Shown here piece by piece: positions 8,805 to 15,892 of a stretch of DNA of 18,034 nt; position 1 is the first letter of the stretch, and every line of letters starts with the position of its first letter. This DNA comes from Thiomonas sp. (GTDB taxonomy: Bacteria; Pseudomonadota; Gammaproteobacteria; Burkholderiales; Burkholderiaceae_C): NCBI GenBank assembly GCA_027451915.1, contig DAIDHU010000240.1, positions 1 through 18,034 of the forward strand. The letters run 5' to 3'. The notes under the pieces were generated by a model that saw only the letters and a program-made list of their open reading frames with translations, made no database searches and was not told the origin of the DNA. The position numbers and the translations under genes were made by a program.

Positions 8805-9071
8805 GGACGGACAGGGGCGGGTCTCGAGGATGCCGTGTCCGGCACATGCCGGCGCGACGGGCGCGCGATACCGATGCTCCACAGGTCCACGCGCGATGGG
8901 TGGCCCATTGTCGGATGCATGGGCGCCACGCGGACGTGAACAATGTCACGAAAACGACGCCATATTGCGTTTGTGCTCAGCGTGCCCGATGCGCTGTCTG
9001 CTCCGGGGACGGAGAATGCACGCAGGAATTGCGAGGGCTGGCGCTGGCGCGGCCTCGCCCTCCAGGATTGC
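8805..9071. promoter_or_regulatory. Divergent intergenic region between two c-di-GMP genes
   Basis: This 267-base region lies between the divergent globin-GGDEF-EAL gene and the membrane cyclase, so it must hold promoters for both. The stretch around 8936-8982 is clearly richer in A/T than the rest of the window. I found no pair of hexamers convincing enough to name as a promoter. The open frame that extends upstream from 9072 to an ATG at 8943 has poor third-position G/C bias, which supports treating this stretch as non-coding. Confidence 0.5.
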
Positions 9072-11441
9072 ATGGTCATTTCCACATCGGCGCTCAGGAA
9101 CGGGAACAAGGTGCATCACCAGCCTCCATCGCAGGCCGCCACGCGGCCGGCGTCGCGCAAGACCCCGATCGGCGCGGAGCAACAGGCGCAGCTGCTGGAG
9201 TCGCTGGGCCTGGTAGCTCTGGCCCAGGCGGTGGCCTGCGAGGCCTGCGCATGGCTGTTCGCTGCGCATGCGGGCGAACTGGCGGTGACGGCCTGGGCGC
9301 TGCTGGTGCTGGGCCTGCAGTCCTGCGCGCTGCTGCTGCGCCGGCGCATGCCCCTGTCGAATGCGCAGGCCCAGGCACGTGCGGGCGGCGGGCCCGCGCC
9401 CTTGCACAGCCTGCTGCGCGCGGCCGGCATCGTGCAGGGCCTGTTGTGGGGCCTGATGCCCTGGTGGCTGGCCCCGCGCGGCGGCTTCGCGGCGGGCCTG
9501 GGCGCCTTCATCGTGGCCTGCGTGGCCGGGGGCGTGGCGCTGGCGCTGGCTTTCGATGCCGTCGCCGCGCTGGGTTTCGCGGCCGCAGCGCTGCTGCCCC
9601 TGGTGCTGTGGCTGAGCCTGGGAGGGGCCGCGGCCTCGCATCTGGCGGCCTTGCTGGCAGCGGCCTACCTGTTGTTCGTGGTGCTGGCGGTGCACGCCGC
9701 GCAGCAGCGCTTCGTGCGCGGCCAGGTCTGGCGGGCCCGCGCATGGCGGGAAATGCAGCTGCGCGAGCTGCAGGCGGTGCGCGCGCATCGCATGGCGCGC
9801 CTGAACGCCCTGCTGGTGGAACTGGGCCAGCTGGGCGCGCAGGCGGAGGACGCGGAGCCGTTGCGCCAGGCGGTGTGCCGAGTGGCCGTGCAGCGCGGGG
9901 GCCTGAGCCAGGCCTGGATCGGCCGCCCCGACGCGTCCGGGCAGGCGCTGGAGCCGCTGGCCGGATTCGCCGCGCGCGAGGCCGCGAATCCCGCGCCGGG
10001 GCGCGAACTGGCGCTGCGTGCGTGCAGGCAGGCCCAGGCCTGCTTCGACTACGCGCAGGCCGAGGCGCGGGATGCGCGCCCGGCCGCGCCGGACCTCGCG
10101 GGCGGGCCCCCGAGCCCGCCCGGGGTCTGGGTGGCCGCGCTGCCGCTGCACGACGTTGAAGTCGGGCATGCGGGCACTTGCTCGGTGCTGGTGCTGTGCC
10201 TGGACGAGCCCGAGGTGGTGGACGCGGCCACCACGGAAGTGCTGCTCAACGTGGGCCTGACGGTACAGCGCGCGATGCAGGCGCTGGAGCAGCGCCGCCG
10301 CATGGAGCAATTGCAGCGCCTGTACCGCGCCTTGATGCGCGAGGGCGACGTGCTGCTGCAGGCGCGCAGCGTGCCCGACATGTTGCTGCGCACCTGCCAG
10401 ACCCTCACCGAGGGCACGCAGTTCCACGCCGCATGGATGGCACGCCCGGACGACAGCGGACGCATCGAGGTGATCGCCCGCGCCGGCAGCGGCGCCGAGC
10501 AGCTCGACGCCCTGCGCATCAGCCTGCACGACACCGACAGGTCTCCGCTGGCGATCCGCGTGTGGGACAGCCACCGCAGCGCCTGCTGCAACGACCTGCT
10601 GGGAGACCCCTGCATGGCGCCCTGGCGCGGGTCGATGAGCCGGTACGAATGGCGCTCGGCGCTGGCCGAGCCGGTGTTCCGCGGGGGCTCCCTGTGGGCG
10701 GTGCTGGTGTTCGTGTCCCCCCAGCGCGATGCCTTCGACCGCGCGACCAGCGAGCTGTGCCAGCGCGTGGCCGAGCTGCTGGGACACGGCCTGGACGAGC
10801 TCGATACCAAGCGCCGGCTCAACGACCTGCAGCTCGAGGAGTCGCACCGCGCGCGCCACGACCTGCTGACCGGCCTGCCCAACCGTTTCGCGCTCACCCA
10901 GTACCTGCCGCAGGCCCTGGCCGCTGCGCGGCGCGACGGCAGTGTGCTGGCGGTGGGCATGCTCGACCTGGACGACTTCAAGCCGGTCAACGACACCTGG
11001 GGCCACGACGCGGGCGACGTATTGCTGCGCGAGATCGCCCAGCGCCTGCGCGCGGCGATCCGCAAGTTCGACGTGCTGGTGCGCCTGGGCGGCGACGAGT
11101 TCGTCGTGGTCATCGAGCAGATCGACGCCGACCATGTGCTGGAGCAGATGGGAGACGTGCTGGGGCGCCTGCACGCCGCCGTCGAGCAGCCCTTCGAGCT
11201 GGCGCCGGGCTGCCGCGTGAGCGTGGGCATGTCCATGGGGCTGGCCCTGTTCCCGCTGGACGCGCAGGACCCGGAGGGCCTGGTGCGCCAGGCCGACGCG
11301 GCGATGTACCAGGCCAAGTTGCACAAGCGCGATCGCGCGCGCTGGTGGCAACTGGCCCCCGCGGCGGGCGCGCGGCTGGAGGGCGGCGCTCCCCGGGCCG
11401 TGCCGCAATTGCAGGTGGTGTCGTCCTCCCGCGGCTCCTGA
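9072..11441 (+). CDS. Membrane-anchored GAF-GAF-GGDEF diguanylate cyclase
   Basis: This is a predicted inner-membrane enzyme making c-di-GMP from two GTP, 789 residues from the chosen start. About six hydrophobic segments (roughly residues 41-66, 69-91, 115-133, 140-160, 163-183 and 190-208) form an integral membrane sensor of MASE-like appearance. Two GAF-like domains follow (about 240-400 and 415-580), the first poorly conserved. The GGDEF domain (about 590-760) has DLLTGLPNR, DLDDFKPVND, a canonical GGDEF (673-677) and an RxxD inhibitory site (R664-D667), so an active, product-inhibited cyclase is expected. GGDEF and the preceding GAF closely resemble those of the neighbouring 1339-residue protein. 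The ATG at 9072 is preferred because AGGA lies four bases before it. The alternative ATG at 8943 adds 43 residues with poor codon bias and no ribosome site. It converges on dinB with five bases between the genes. Confidence 0.92.
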   Translation: MVISTSALRNGNKVHHQPPSQAATRPASRKTPIGAEQQAQLLESLGLVALAQAVACEACAWLFAAHAGELAVTAWALLVLGLQSCALLLRRRMPLSNAQAQARAGGGPAPLHSLLRAAGIVQGLLWGLMPWWLAPRGGFAAGLGAFIVACVAGGVALALAFDAVAALGFAAAALLPLVLWLSLGGAAASHLAALLAAAYLLFVVLAVHAAQQRFVRGQVWRARAWREMQLRELQAVRAHRMARLNALLVELGQLGAQAEDAEPLRQAVCRVAVQRGGLSQAWIGRPDASGQALEPLAGFAAREAANPAPGRELALRACRQAQACFDYAQAEARDARPAAPDLAGGPPSPPGVWVAALPLHDVEVGHAGTCSVLVLCLDEPEVVDAATTEVLLNVGLTVQRAMQALEQRRRMEQLQRLYRALMREGDVLLQARSVPDMLLRTCQTLTEGTQFHAAWMARPDDSGRIEVIARAGSGAEQLDALRISLHDTDRSPLAIRVWDSHRSACCNDLLGDPCMAPWRGSMSRYEWRSALAEPVFRGGSLWAVLVFVSPQRDAFDRATSELCQRVAELLGHGLDELDTKRRLNDLQLEESHRARHDLLTGLPNRFALTQYLPQALAAARRDGSVLAVGMLDLDDFKPVNDTWGHDAGDVLLREIAQRLRAAIRKFDVLVRLGGDEFVVVIEQIDADHVLEQMGDVLGRLHAAVEQPFELAPGCRVSVGMSMGLALFPLDAQDPEGLVRQADAAMYQAKLHKRDRARWWQLAPAAGARLEGGAPRAVPQLQVVSSSRGS

Positions 11442-11446
11442 GCCGG

Positions 11447-12649
11447 CTAGGGATCCAGCAGGCTGAGCTGCATGGCCGCGGGGTCGCCGCCGGCCTCGGC
11501 GGCATCGTGCAGCGCGGCCGCGCGCACGCCCAGCAGGCGCAGCCGGCGATCGAGCTCGACGCGGCGCAGGCACTGCCCGGCCGCCTCGCGGATGGTCCGC
11601 GCATCGTTCACGGGGTGGGGCAGCGACAGGTCGCGGGTGACCGTGCGGAAGTCCTCGAAGCGCAGCTTGATGCCGATGGTGCGCGCCGCGCAGCCCTTGC
11701 GCCGCAGGTCCTCGGCCAGCTGGCGGCACAGCTCGGTGAACAGGCGCGAGAGCTCGGCGCGGTCGCGCCGAGGGTGCAGGTCGCGCTCGAAGGTGGTCTC
11801 CCGGCTGACTGACTTGGGCTCCGAATGGGTCTGCACCGGACGGTCGTCGCGCCCATGCGCGACGGCGTGCAGCCAGGATGCGTAGCCGCGCCCGAAATGC
11901 TCCTGCAGCAACTCCGGGGGGGCCGCGGCCAGCTCGCCGATGCTGTGGATGCCCAGGCCGCGCAGGCGCTCGGCCGCCTTGGGCCCGATGCCGTTGATGC
12001 GCGCCGCGGGCAGGGGCCAGATGCGCACGGGCAGGTCGTGCATGTGCAGCACCGTGATGCCCCCGGGCTTGCGCAGCTCGGAGGCGATCTTGGACAGCAG
12101 CTTGTTCGGGGTCACTCCGATGGAGCAGCTCAGCCCGGTGGCCTCGCGCACGGCGTCCTGGATCTCGCGGGCCAGGGCCTCGGTGTCGGCCTGCGCGTGT
12201 CCGCTGAGGTCGATGTAGATCTCGTCGATCCCGCGGTCCTCGATGAGCGGGGCGATGCCGGCCACGGCCGCCTTGAAGCGCCGGGAGTACTCGCGGTAGG
12301 CCTCGAAGCGGGCCGGCAGCAGGATCGCGTCGGGCGCCAGGCGGGCGGCCTTCATCATGCCCATGGCCGAGAACACGCCGAGGGCGCGCGCCTCGTAGGT
12401 GGAGGTGGTGACCACGCCGCGCCCGGCGTAGTCGCGCAGGCGCGCGAACCGCCAGCTGCCGTCGGCCAGGCGCTCGGGCTGCCAGCGATGGCGTCCGCCC
12501 ACGACCACCGGCTGGCCGCGCAGTTCGGGGTAGCGCAGCAACTCCACGGAGGCGAAAAAGGCGTCCATGTCCAGATGCGCGATGCGCCGGGGCGCGCAGG
12601 CGCCGCGGGCGGGAGCGGGGGCGGGGTCGGAGACGGGGTCGGAGGCCAT
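11447..12649 (-). CDS. dinB: DNA polymerase IV (Y-family, DinB)
   Basis: This is a translesion DNA polymerase that extends past damaged bases and raises mutation during SOS stress. From the ATG at 12647-12649 it has 400 residues. The Y-family palm residues are present: DMDAFF (D27, with the aromatic steric gate next to it) and IDEIYID (D142, E143). SIGVTPNKLLSKIAS and the helix-hairpin-helix INGIGPKAAERL are typical, and the protein ends with QLSLLDP, a beta-clamp binding motif (394-398). Compared with E. coli Pol IV there is an extra stretch of about 20 residues (about 53-75) between PVVVGG and RGVVTTSTYEAR. The frame stays open to ATGs at 12688 and 12709, but a LexA-box candidate covers the 12688 ATG, so I chose the next one downstream. 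The proline/alanine-rich N-terminus before residue 23 has no domain match. It faces ohr across a shared promoter region. Confidence 0.93.
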   Translation of the reverse strand: MASDPVSDPAPAPARGACAPRRIAHLDMDAFFASVELLRYPELRGQPVVVGGRHRWQPERLADGSWRFARLRDYAGRGVVTTSTYEARALGVFSAMGMMKAARLAPDAILLPARFEAYREYSRRFKAAVAGIAPLIEDRGIDEIYIDLSGHAQADTEALAREIQDAVREATGLSCSIGVTPNKLLSKIASELRKPGGITVLHMHDLPVRIWPLPAARINGIGPKAAERLRGLGIHSIGELAAAPPELLQEHFGRGYASWLHAVAHGRDDRPVQTHSEPKSVSRETTFERDLHPRRDRAELSRLFTELCRQLAEDLRRKGCAARTIGIKLRFEDFRTVTRDLSLPHPVNDARTIREAAGQCLRRVELDRRLRLLGVRAAALHDAAEAGGDPAAMQLSLLDP

Positions 12650-12678
12650 GGAGCGCGAACGCGGCGGCGAGGCCGCGG

Positions 12679-12698
12679 CACTGATCATATCCACAGTA
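12679..12698 (-). promoter_or_regulatory. Candidate LexA (SOS) box upstream of dinB
   Basis: The minus strand reads TACTGTGGATATGATCAGTG. Against the E. coli-type consensus TACTGT-N8-ACAGTA it keeps TACTGT and CAGT with the correct 8-base spacing and an A/T-leaning middle, giving 14 of 20 matches to the full consensus and one mismatch in the CTGT-N8-ACAG core. It lies 30 bases upstream of the chosen dinB start. Regulation of dinB by LexA is common in proteobacteria; here it is inferred from the site alone. Confidence 0.6.
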
Positions 12699-12747
12699 AG
12701 GCCCGGCATCCAGCGCGCAGGCTTCGGGTCCGCTCGGCGCAGGACGC

Positions 12748-12776
12748 CTGAAAATTGCGCCGAGCCGGCCTAGACT
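12748..12776 (+). promoter_or_regulatory. Candidate sigma-70 promoter for ohr
   Basis: CTGAAA (12748-12753) and TAGACT (12771-12776) are separated by 17 bases, each matching 4 of 6 consensus positions. Transcription would begin near 12783 and give a leader of about 80 bases before the ATG at 12863. The leader holds two copies of GTGCATCCG (12800-12808 and 12810-12818), ten bases apart. Confidence 0.35.
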
Positions 12777-12862
12777 GCACGCTGGCCGCGTTGGTCCGCG
12801 TGCATCCGAGTGCATCCGCGTCGTCGCGGAGATGTTCCCAACCCTCACAGGAGAGCCCAGCC

Positions 12863-13300
12863 ATGGACAGCATCCAGGTCGTCTACACCACCAGCGCCAC
12901 CGCAACCGGAGGGCGCAACGGACACACCCGCTCGCAGGATGGCCAGGTCAGCGTGGACCTTTCGGTGCCCAAGGCCATGGGGGGCCCGGGCCGCCCGGCC
13001 ACCACCACCCCGGAGGATCTGTTCGCGGCCGGCTACGCCGCCTGCTTCGGCGGCGCGCTGGATTTCGTGGCCAAGCAGCACAAGAAGAACGCCTCCGGCG
13101 CCACCGTGACCTGTTCGGTATCCATCGGCCCTCGTGACGGGGGCGGCTTCGGCTTGGCCGTCAGGCTGCGCGTGGAGGACCGCTCGCTGCCCCAGCAGGA
13201 GCTGCATGCGCTGGCCATGGAGGCCCACGAGAAGGTCTGCCCCTACTCCCACGCCACGCGCAACAACGTGGACGTGCAGGTCGAGGTGCAGGGGGCCTGA
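12863..13300 (+). CDS. ohr: Organic hydroperoxide resistance protein (Ohr)
   Basis: This is a cytoplasmic, lipoyl-dependent thiol peroxidase that reduces organic and fatty-acid hydroperoxides to alcohols. The 145-residue length is normal for Ohr. The reactive cysteine is C61 in AAGYAACFGGAL and the resolving cysteine is C126 in VCPYSHATRNN. R18 (TGGRNG) and E51 (PEDLFAAGY) correspond to the conserved Arg and Glu that assist the peroxidatic cysteine. The CPYSxATR signature and the GYAACF context favour Ohr over OsmC. An AGGAG ribosome site (12849-12853) nine bases before the ATG fixes the start. No OhrR-type MarR regulator gene is adjacent, so control by peroxide is not visible locally. It diverges from dinB across about 213 bases and converges on the TPR gene, with eight bases between their stop codons. 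Confidence 0.95.
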   Translation: MDSIQVVYTTSATATGGRNGHTRSQDGQVSVDLSVPKAMGGPGRPATTTPEDLFAAGYAACFGGALDFVAKQHKKNASGATVTCSVSIGPRDGGGFGLAVRLRVEDRSLPQQELHALAMEAHEKVCPYSHATRNNVDVQVEVQGA

Positions 13301-13308
13301 GCCGCGCC

Positions 13309-15420
13309 TCAGGGCTGCGCGTCGCTCCAGGCACGCAGATCCGAGGCGACGCGCTGGATCACGTCGTCCCAGGTTTCGCCCGGGTCCTGGCGGAACAGGC
13401 GCATCACCCCCGGATACCACGGCGAGTCCTCGCGCTCGAGCAGCCAGCGCCAGTCGCTGCCCATGGCGGGCAGCAGCACCCAGCAGGGCCTGCCCAGCGC
13501 GCCCGCCACGTGCGCGGCCGAGGTGTCCACGCAGATCAGCAGGTCGAGCTGGGCGAGGATGGCTGCGGTGTCGGCGAAGCTGGCGATCCCCGGCGCGAGG
13601 TCGGTGATGGGCTGCGTGGGGCCGGCCCGCGCGGCCTCGTCCTCGCCCTGGCCTTTTTGCAGGCTGACGAAGGCTGCGTCGGTGCAGGACCACAGCGGCG
13701 CCAGCACCTGCAGCCCCGGCAGCGAGCGGTTCAGGTCGTTGCCATGCCCGGCGGCGCCTTTCCAGACCAGTCCGATGCGCCTGCGCGCCTGCGGCAGCCT
13801 GGGCGCCCAGGCCTCGATGCGCCGCGGCTCGGCGCTCAGGTAGGGCAGCCGCGCCGGGATGGTGTCCAGCGTGGTTCCCAGCAGGCCGGGCAGGCTGAAG
13901 GCCAGCACCCAGTAATCGTGCGCCTCGAAGACTTCATCGTCGCCGAACACGGCGTCGACCCCGGGCGCCGTGGCCAGCAGGGATTTCAGCGCGGCCCTGC
14001 ACTGCAGCGACACCCGGGTCGCGCCGCGCTCCTTGAGCAGGCGCGCATAGCGGGCCAGCTGCACCTGGTCGCCGAAGCCCTGTTCACCCAGCAGGATCAC
14101 CGACTTGTCGCGCAGGGACTCGCCGCGCCAGGCGGGAAAGGAGAGCTCGGGAAGTTGGCTGATGACATGCGGCAGCCCGGGATCCAGGCGCGCTTCGTGC
14201 AGCGGCCACGCCTCCTCCATGCGCCCCATGCGCAGCAGCAGCACGCTCAGATTCCAGCGCGCGGTGGCGTTGCCGGGGTCCAGGCGCAAGGCTTCGCGAT
14301 AGGCGGTCTCGGCCTCCTGGAGCCTGTCCATTTCGAGCAGGGCGCCGAGATTGTTCAAGGCATCGAAAAAGTCCGGCCGCTCCCGCAGCGCTTGTCGATA
14401 GGCCTGCTCGGCCTCTTGCAGACGCCCTTGGCGCTTGAGCAGATTGCCCCGAAGCACCAGGTGGCGGCTCGGGTCGTCGTCCAGCGCGCGGGCGCGCTCC
14501 AGGCAGGCTTCGGCGCGATCGAACCAGCGCCGACTCATCGCCAGCTCGCTCAGCGCGTACCAGGCCTCAAGCTTGTCCGGATGCGCTTGCAGCACATGCT
14601 CGAAGGCCGCGGCCGCCTCCTCGAAGCGCGCCAGCTGCTGCAGGGCCTGCCCCAGCTGGAAACGGGCCTCGTGCAACTCGGGATCGAGCTCGAGCGCGCG
14701 CGCCAGGGCCTGCGCCGCGTCCTGCGTTTCCTGCAGTCTGAGCAGGGCCTGGCCCAGGTTCGCGTGGACCTGCGCCAGATCCGGCGCGGCGCGCAGCGCG
14801 CGCCGGTAGGCCGCCGCCGCCTCGCGGTGCTCGCCTTGCTCGTACAGCAAGTTGCCCAGGTAGAAGTGCAGCATCGCCGAGTCCGGATCCGCGCGCAGTC
14901 CATTGCGGGCCGACTGCAGCGCCTGCCGGGCGTCGCCGGTCTGGAACTGCAGGCGGCAAAGCTCCTGCCATGCGAAGCCGAAATCGGGTCTGCGGCGCAG
15001 CGCCTCGCGCAGGCGCTGCATGGCCGTGGCGGTGTCGCCGCGCGCCTCGGCGATCTGGCCCAGGAACAGGTAGGGTTCCTCGCGTCCGGGGTCCAGCGCC
15101 AGCGCCTGGTCCAGCCGGGAAACCGCCTCGTCCAGGCGGCCCAGCTGTTGCAGGGCGAAGCCCAGGTTGGAGCAGGCGATGACATGCCTCGGGTCCAGGG
15201 CCAGCGCCTGCTCGTAGCAGGCCACGGCCTCCTCCAGCCGTCCCTCGGCCACGCAGCGGTTGCCGCGCGCGGCCAGCTCTGCGGCCTGCGCGTCCCGGGC
15301 CGGGCCCGGCGCGTGCGCATCGGGGGATGGACCCGCAGGGGGCGGCTCCGAGGCGCTGGGGGCGGTGGAACCCTCGCTGCGCGAGGCGCCTTGGAACCAA
15401 CGACGAATCGAGCTCAGCAT
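13309..15420 (-). CDS. TPR protein with glycosyltransferase-9-like C-terminal domain
   Basis: This 703-residue, probably cytoplasmic protein has a low-complexity Ser/Pro/Ala N-terminus (about 11-42) followed by ten or eleven tandem 34-residue TPR units (about 44-411), recognisable by repeated NLG-x-L, A-x-x-x-Y-x-x-A-L and DP turns. The C-terminal part (about 415-695) has ILLGEQGFGDQVQLARY, GLVWKG and the ICVDTSAAHVAGALGRP segment with H637. These are hallmarks of the GT-B fold, glycosyltransferase family 9-like domain often fused to TPRs in betaproteobacteria. The likely role is transfer of a sugar to a protein or surface polymer, with the TPR part choosing the acceptor; donor and acceptor are unknown. 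No signal peptide or membrane segment is seen. The ATG at 15420 lies 21 bases after the stop of the small upstream gene, so the two are probably co-transcribed. Type IV pilin or flagellin glycosylation is conceivable but not shown. Confidence 0.88.
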   Translation of the reverse strand: MLSSIRRWFQGASRSEGSTAPSASEPPPAGPSPDAHAPGPARDAQAAELAARGNRCVAEGRLEEAVACYEQALALDPRHVIACSNLGFALQQLGRLDEAVSRLDQALALDPGREEPYLFLGQIAEARGDTATAMQRLREALRRRPDFGFAWQELCRLQFQTGDARQALQSARNGLRADPDSAMLHFYLGNLLYEQGEHREAAAAYRRALRAAPDLAQVHANLGQALLRLQETQDAAQALARALELDPELHEARFQLGQALQQLARFEEAAAAFEHVLQAHPDKLEAWYALSELAMSRRWFDRAEACLERARALDDDPSRHLVLRGNLLKRQGRLQEAEQAYRQALRERPDFFDALNNLGALLEMDRLQEAETAYREALRLDPGNATARWNLSVLLLRMGRMEEAWPLHEARLDPGLPHVISQLPELSFPAWRGESLRDKSVILLGEQGFGDQVQLARYARLLKERGATRVSLQCRAALKSLLATAPGVDAVFGDDEVFEAHDYWVLAFSLPGLLGTTLDTIPARLPYLSAEPRRIEAWAPRLPQARRRIGLVWKGAAGHGNDLNRSLPGLQVLAPLWSCTDAAFVSLQKGQGEDEAARAGPTQPITDLAPGIASFADTAAILAQLDLLICVDTSAAHVAGALGRPCWVLLPAMGSDWRWLLEREDSPWYPGVMRLFRQDPGETWDDVIQRVASDLRAWSDAQP

Positions 15421-15441
15421 GCGTGTTCCCGCGGGGCCGCG

Positions 15442-15747
15442 CTAGCGAGCCAGGGCCAGCAGGACTTCCCGGACCAGCAGGTCGACGAAATCGTCCTCAT
15501 GCCCCAGATCTCGCAGGGTCCACTTCAGGCGGTTGCTCAGCTTGGCCTTCTTGTAGGTGTTCAGCGGATGCGCGCCCGCGAAATCCCGTGCCCGTTGCAG
15601 CACCCTGGCCAGCAGCTTGCGGCGCCTGTCCTCGCGCTTGCCGGGGCTGGCCGTGGCGATGGATCGCAGCTCGGAATCGCAATACCTGGCGAGTTCCTCG
15701 CCGAACGCACTCGCCTGGCTGGCGTCGAACCATCGCAGCAGCACCAT
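15442..15747 (-). CDS. Small conserved-looking protein of unknown function
   Basis: This 101-residue protein is highly charged, with no signal peptide, cysteine motif or transmembrane segment. It begins MVLLRWFDASQASAFGEELA and carries basic stretches (GKREDRRRKLLARVLQRARDF and NTYKKAKLSNRLKWTLRDLG), the look of an all-helical cytoplasmic protein. I do not recognise the family with certainty. Coding is supported by strong third-position G/C, a GGGGAG ribosome site directly upstream of the ATG, and its position 21 bases before the TPR-glycosyltransferase gene. It could be a partner of that protein or of a nucleic acid, given the basic patches; this is guesswork. Confidence 0.75.
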   Translation of the reverse strand: MVLLRWFDASQASAFGEELARYCDSELRSIATASPGKREDRRRKLLARVLQRARDFAGAHPLNTYKKAKLSNRLKWTLRDLGHEDDFVDLLVREVLLALAR

Positions 15748-15892
15748 CGCTCCCCATCGCCTGTCCGGTCCGCGCCGGAGTGCCCGTTCCCCGGTCGGCT
15801 GGCCGTCCGGGTCCTGGATCCCATTATTGCTGAATGGTCTTCAGGGTTTCCAGCGGCGCGCGTGGCAGGCGCCGCTGCCTTAAGCTAAGGGA
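15748..15892. promoter_or_regulatory. Divergent promoter region with inverted repeats
   Basis: This 145-base gap separates the small protein gene (minus) from the DUF2817 gene (plus). It contains a perfect 9-base inverted repeat CAGCGGCGC/GCGCCGCTG (15851-15859 with 15869-15877, 9-base spacer), followed directly by CCTTA-agc-TAAGG (15878-15890), whose right arm contains the AAGG ribosome site of the plus-strand gene. A less GC-rich stretch lies at 15819-15850. No -35/-10 pair is convincing. Confidence 0.35.

Noticed and set aside
8805..8882. Upstream GTG extension of the globin-GGDEF-EAL gene by 26 residues.
   Set aside because: The GTG has no ribosome site, the peptide has no recognisable features, and an ATG is available at 8802-8804. 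The choice remains uncertain because that ATG also lacks a strong ribosome site.
8946..12905. A 1319-codon open frame on the minus strand across the membrane cyclase and dinB.
   Set aside because: It shadows two recognisable genes in other frames, and its translation is repetitive Arg/Ala/Pro/Gln-rich with no motif.
13510..15888. A 792-codon plus-strand frame opposite the TPR gene.
   Set aside because: The TPR and GT9-like motifs are clear on the minus strand; the plus-strand translation is Gln/Arg-rich shadow.
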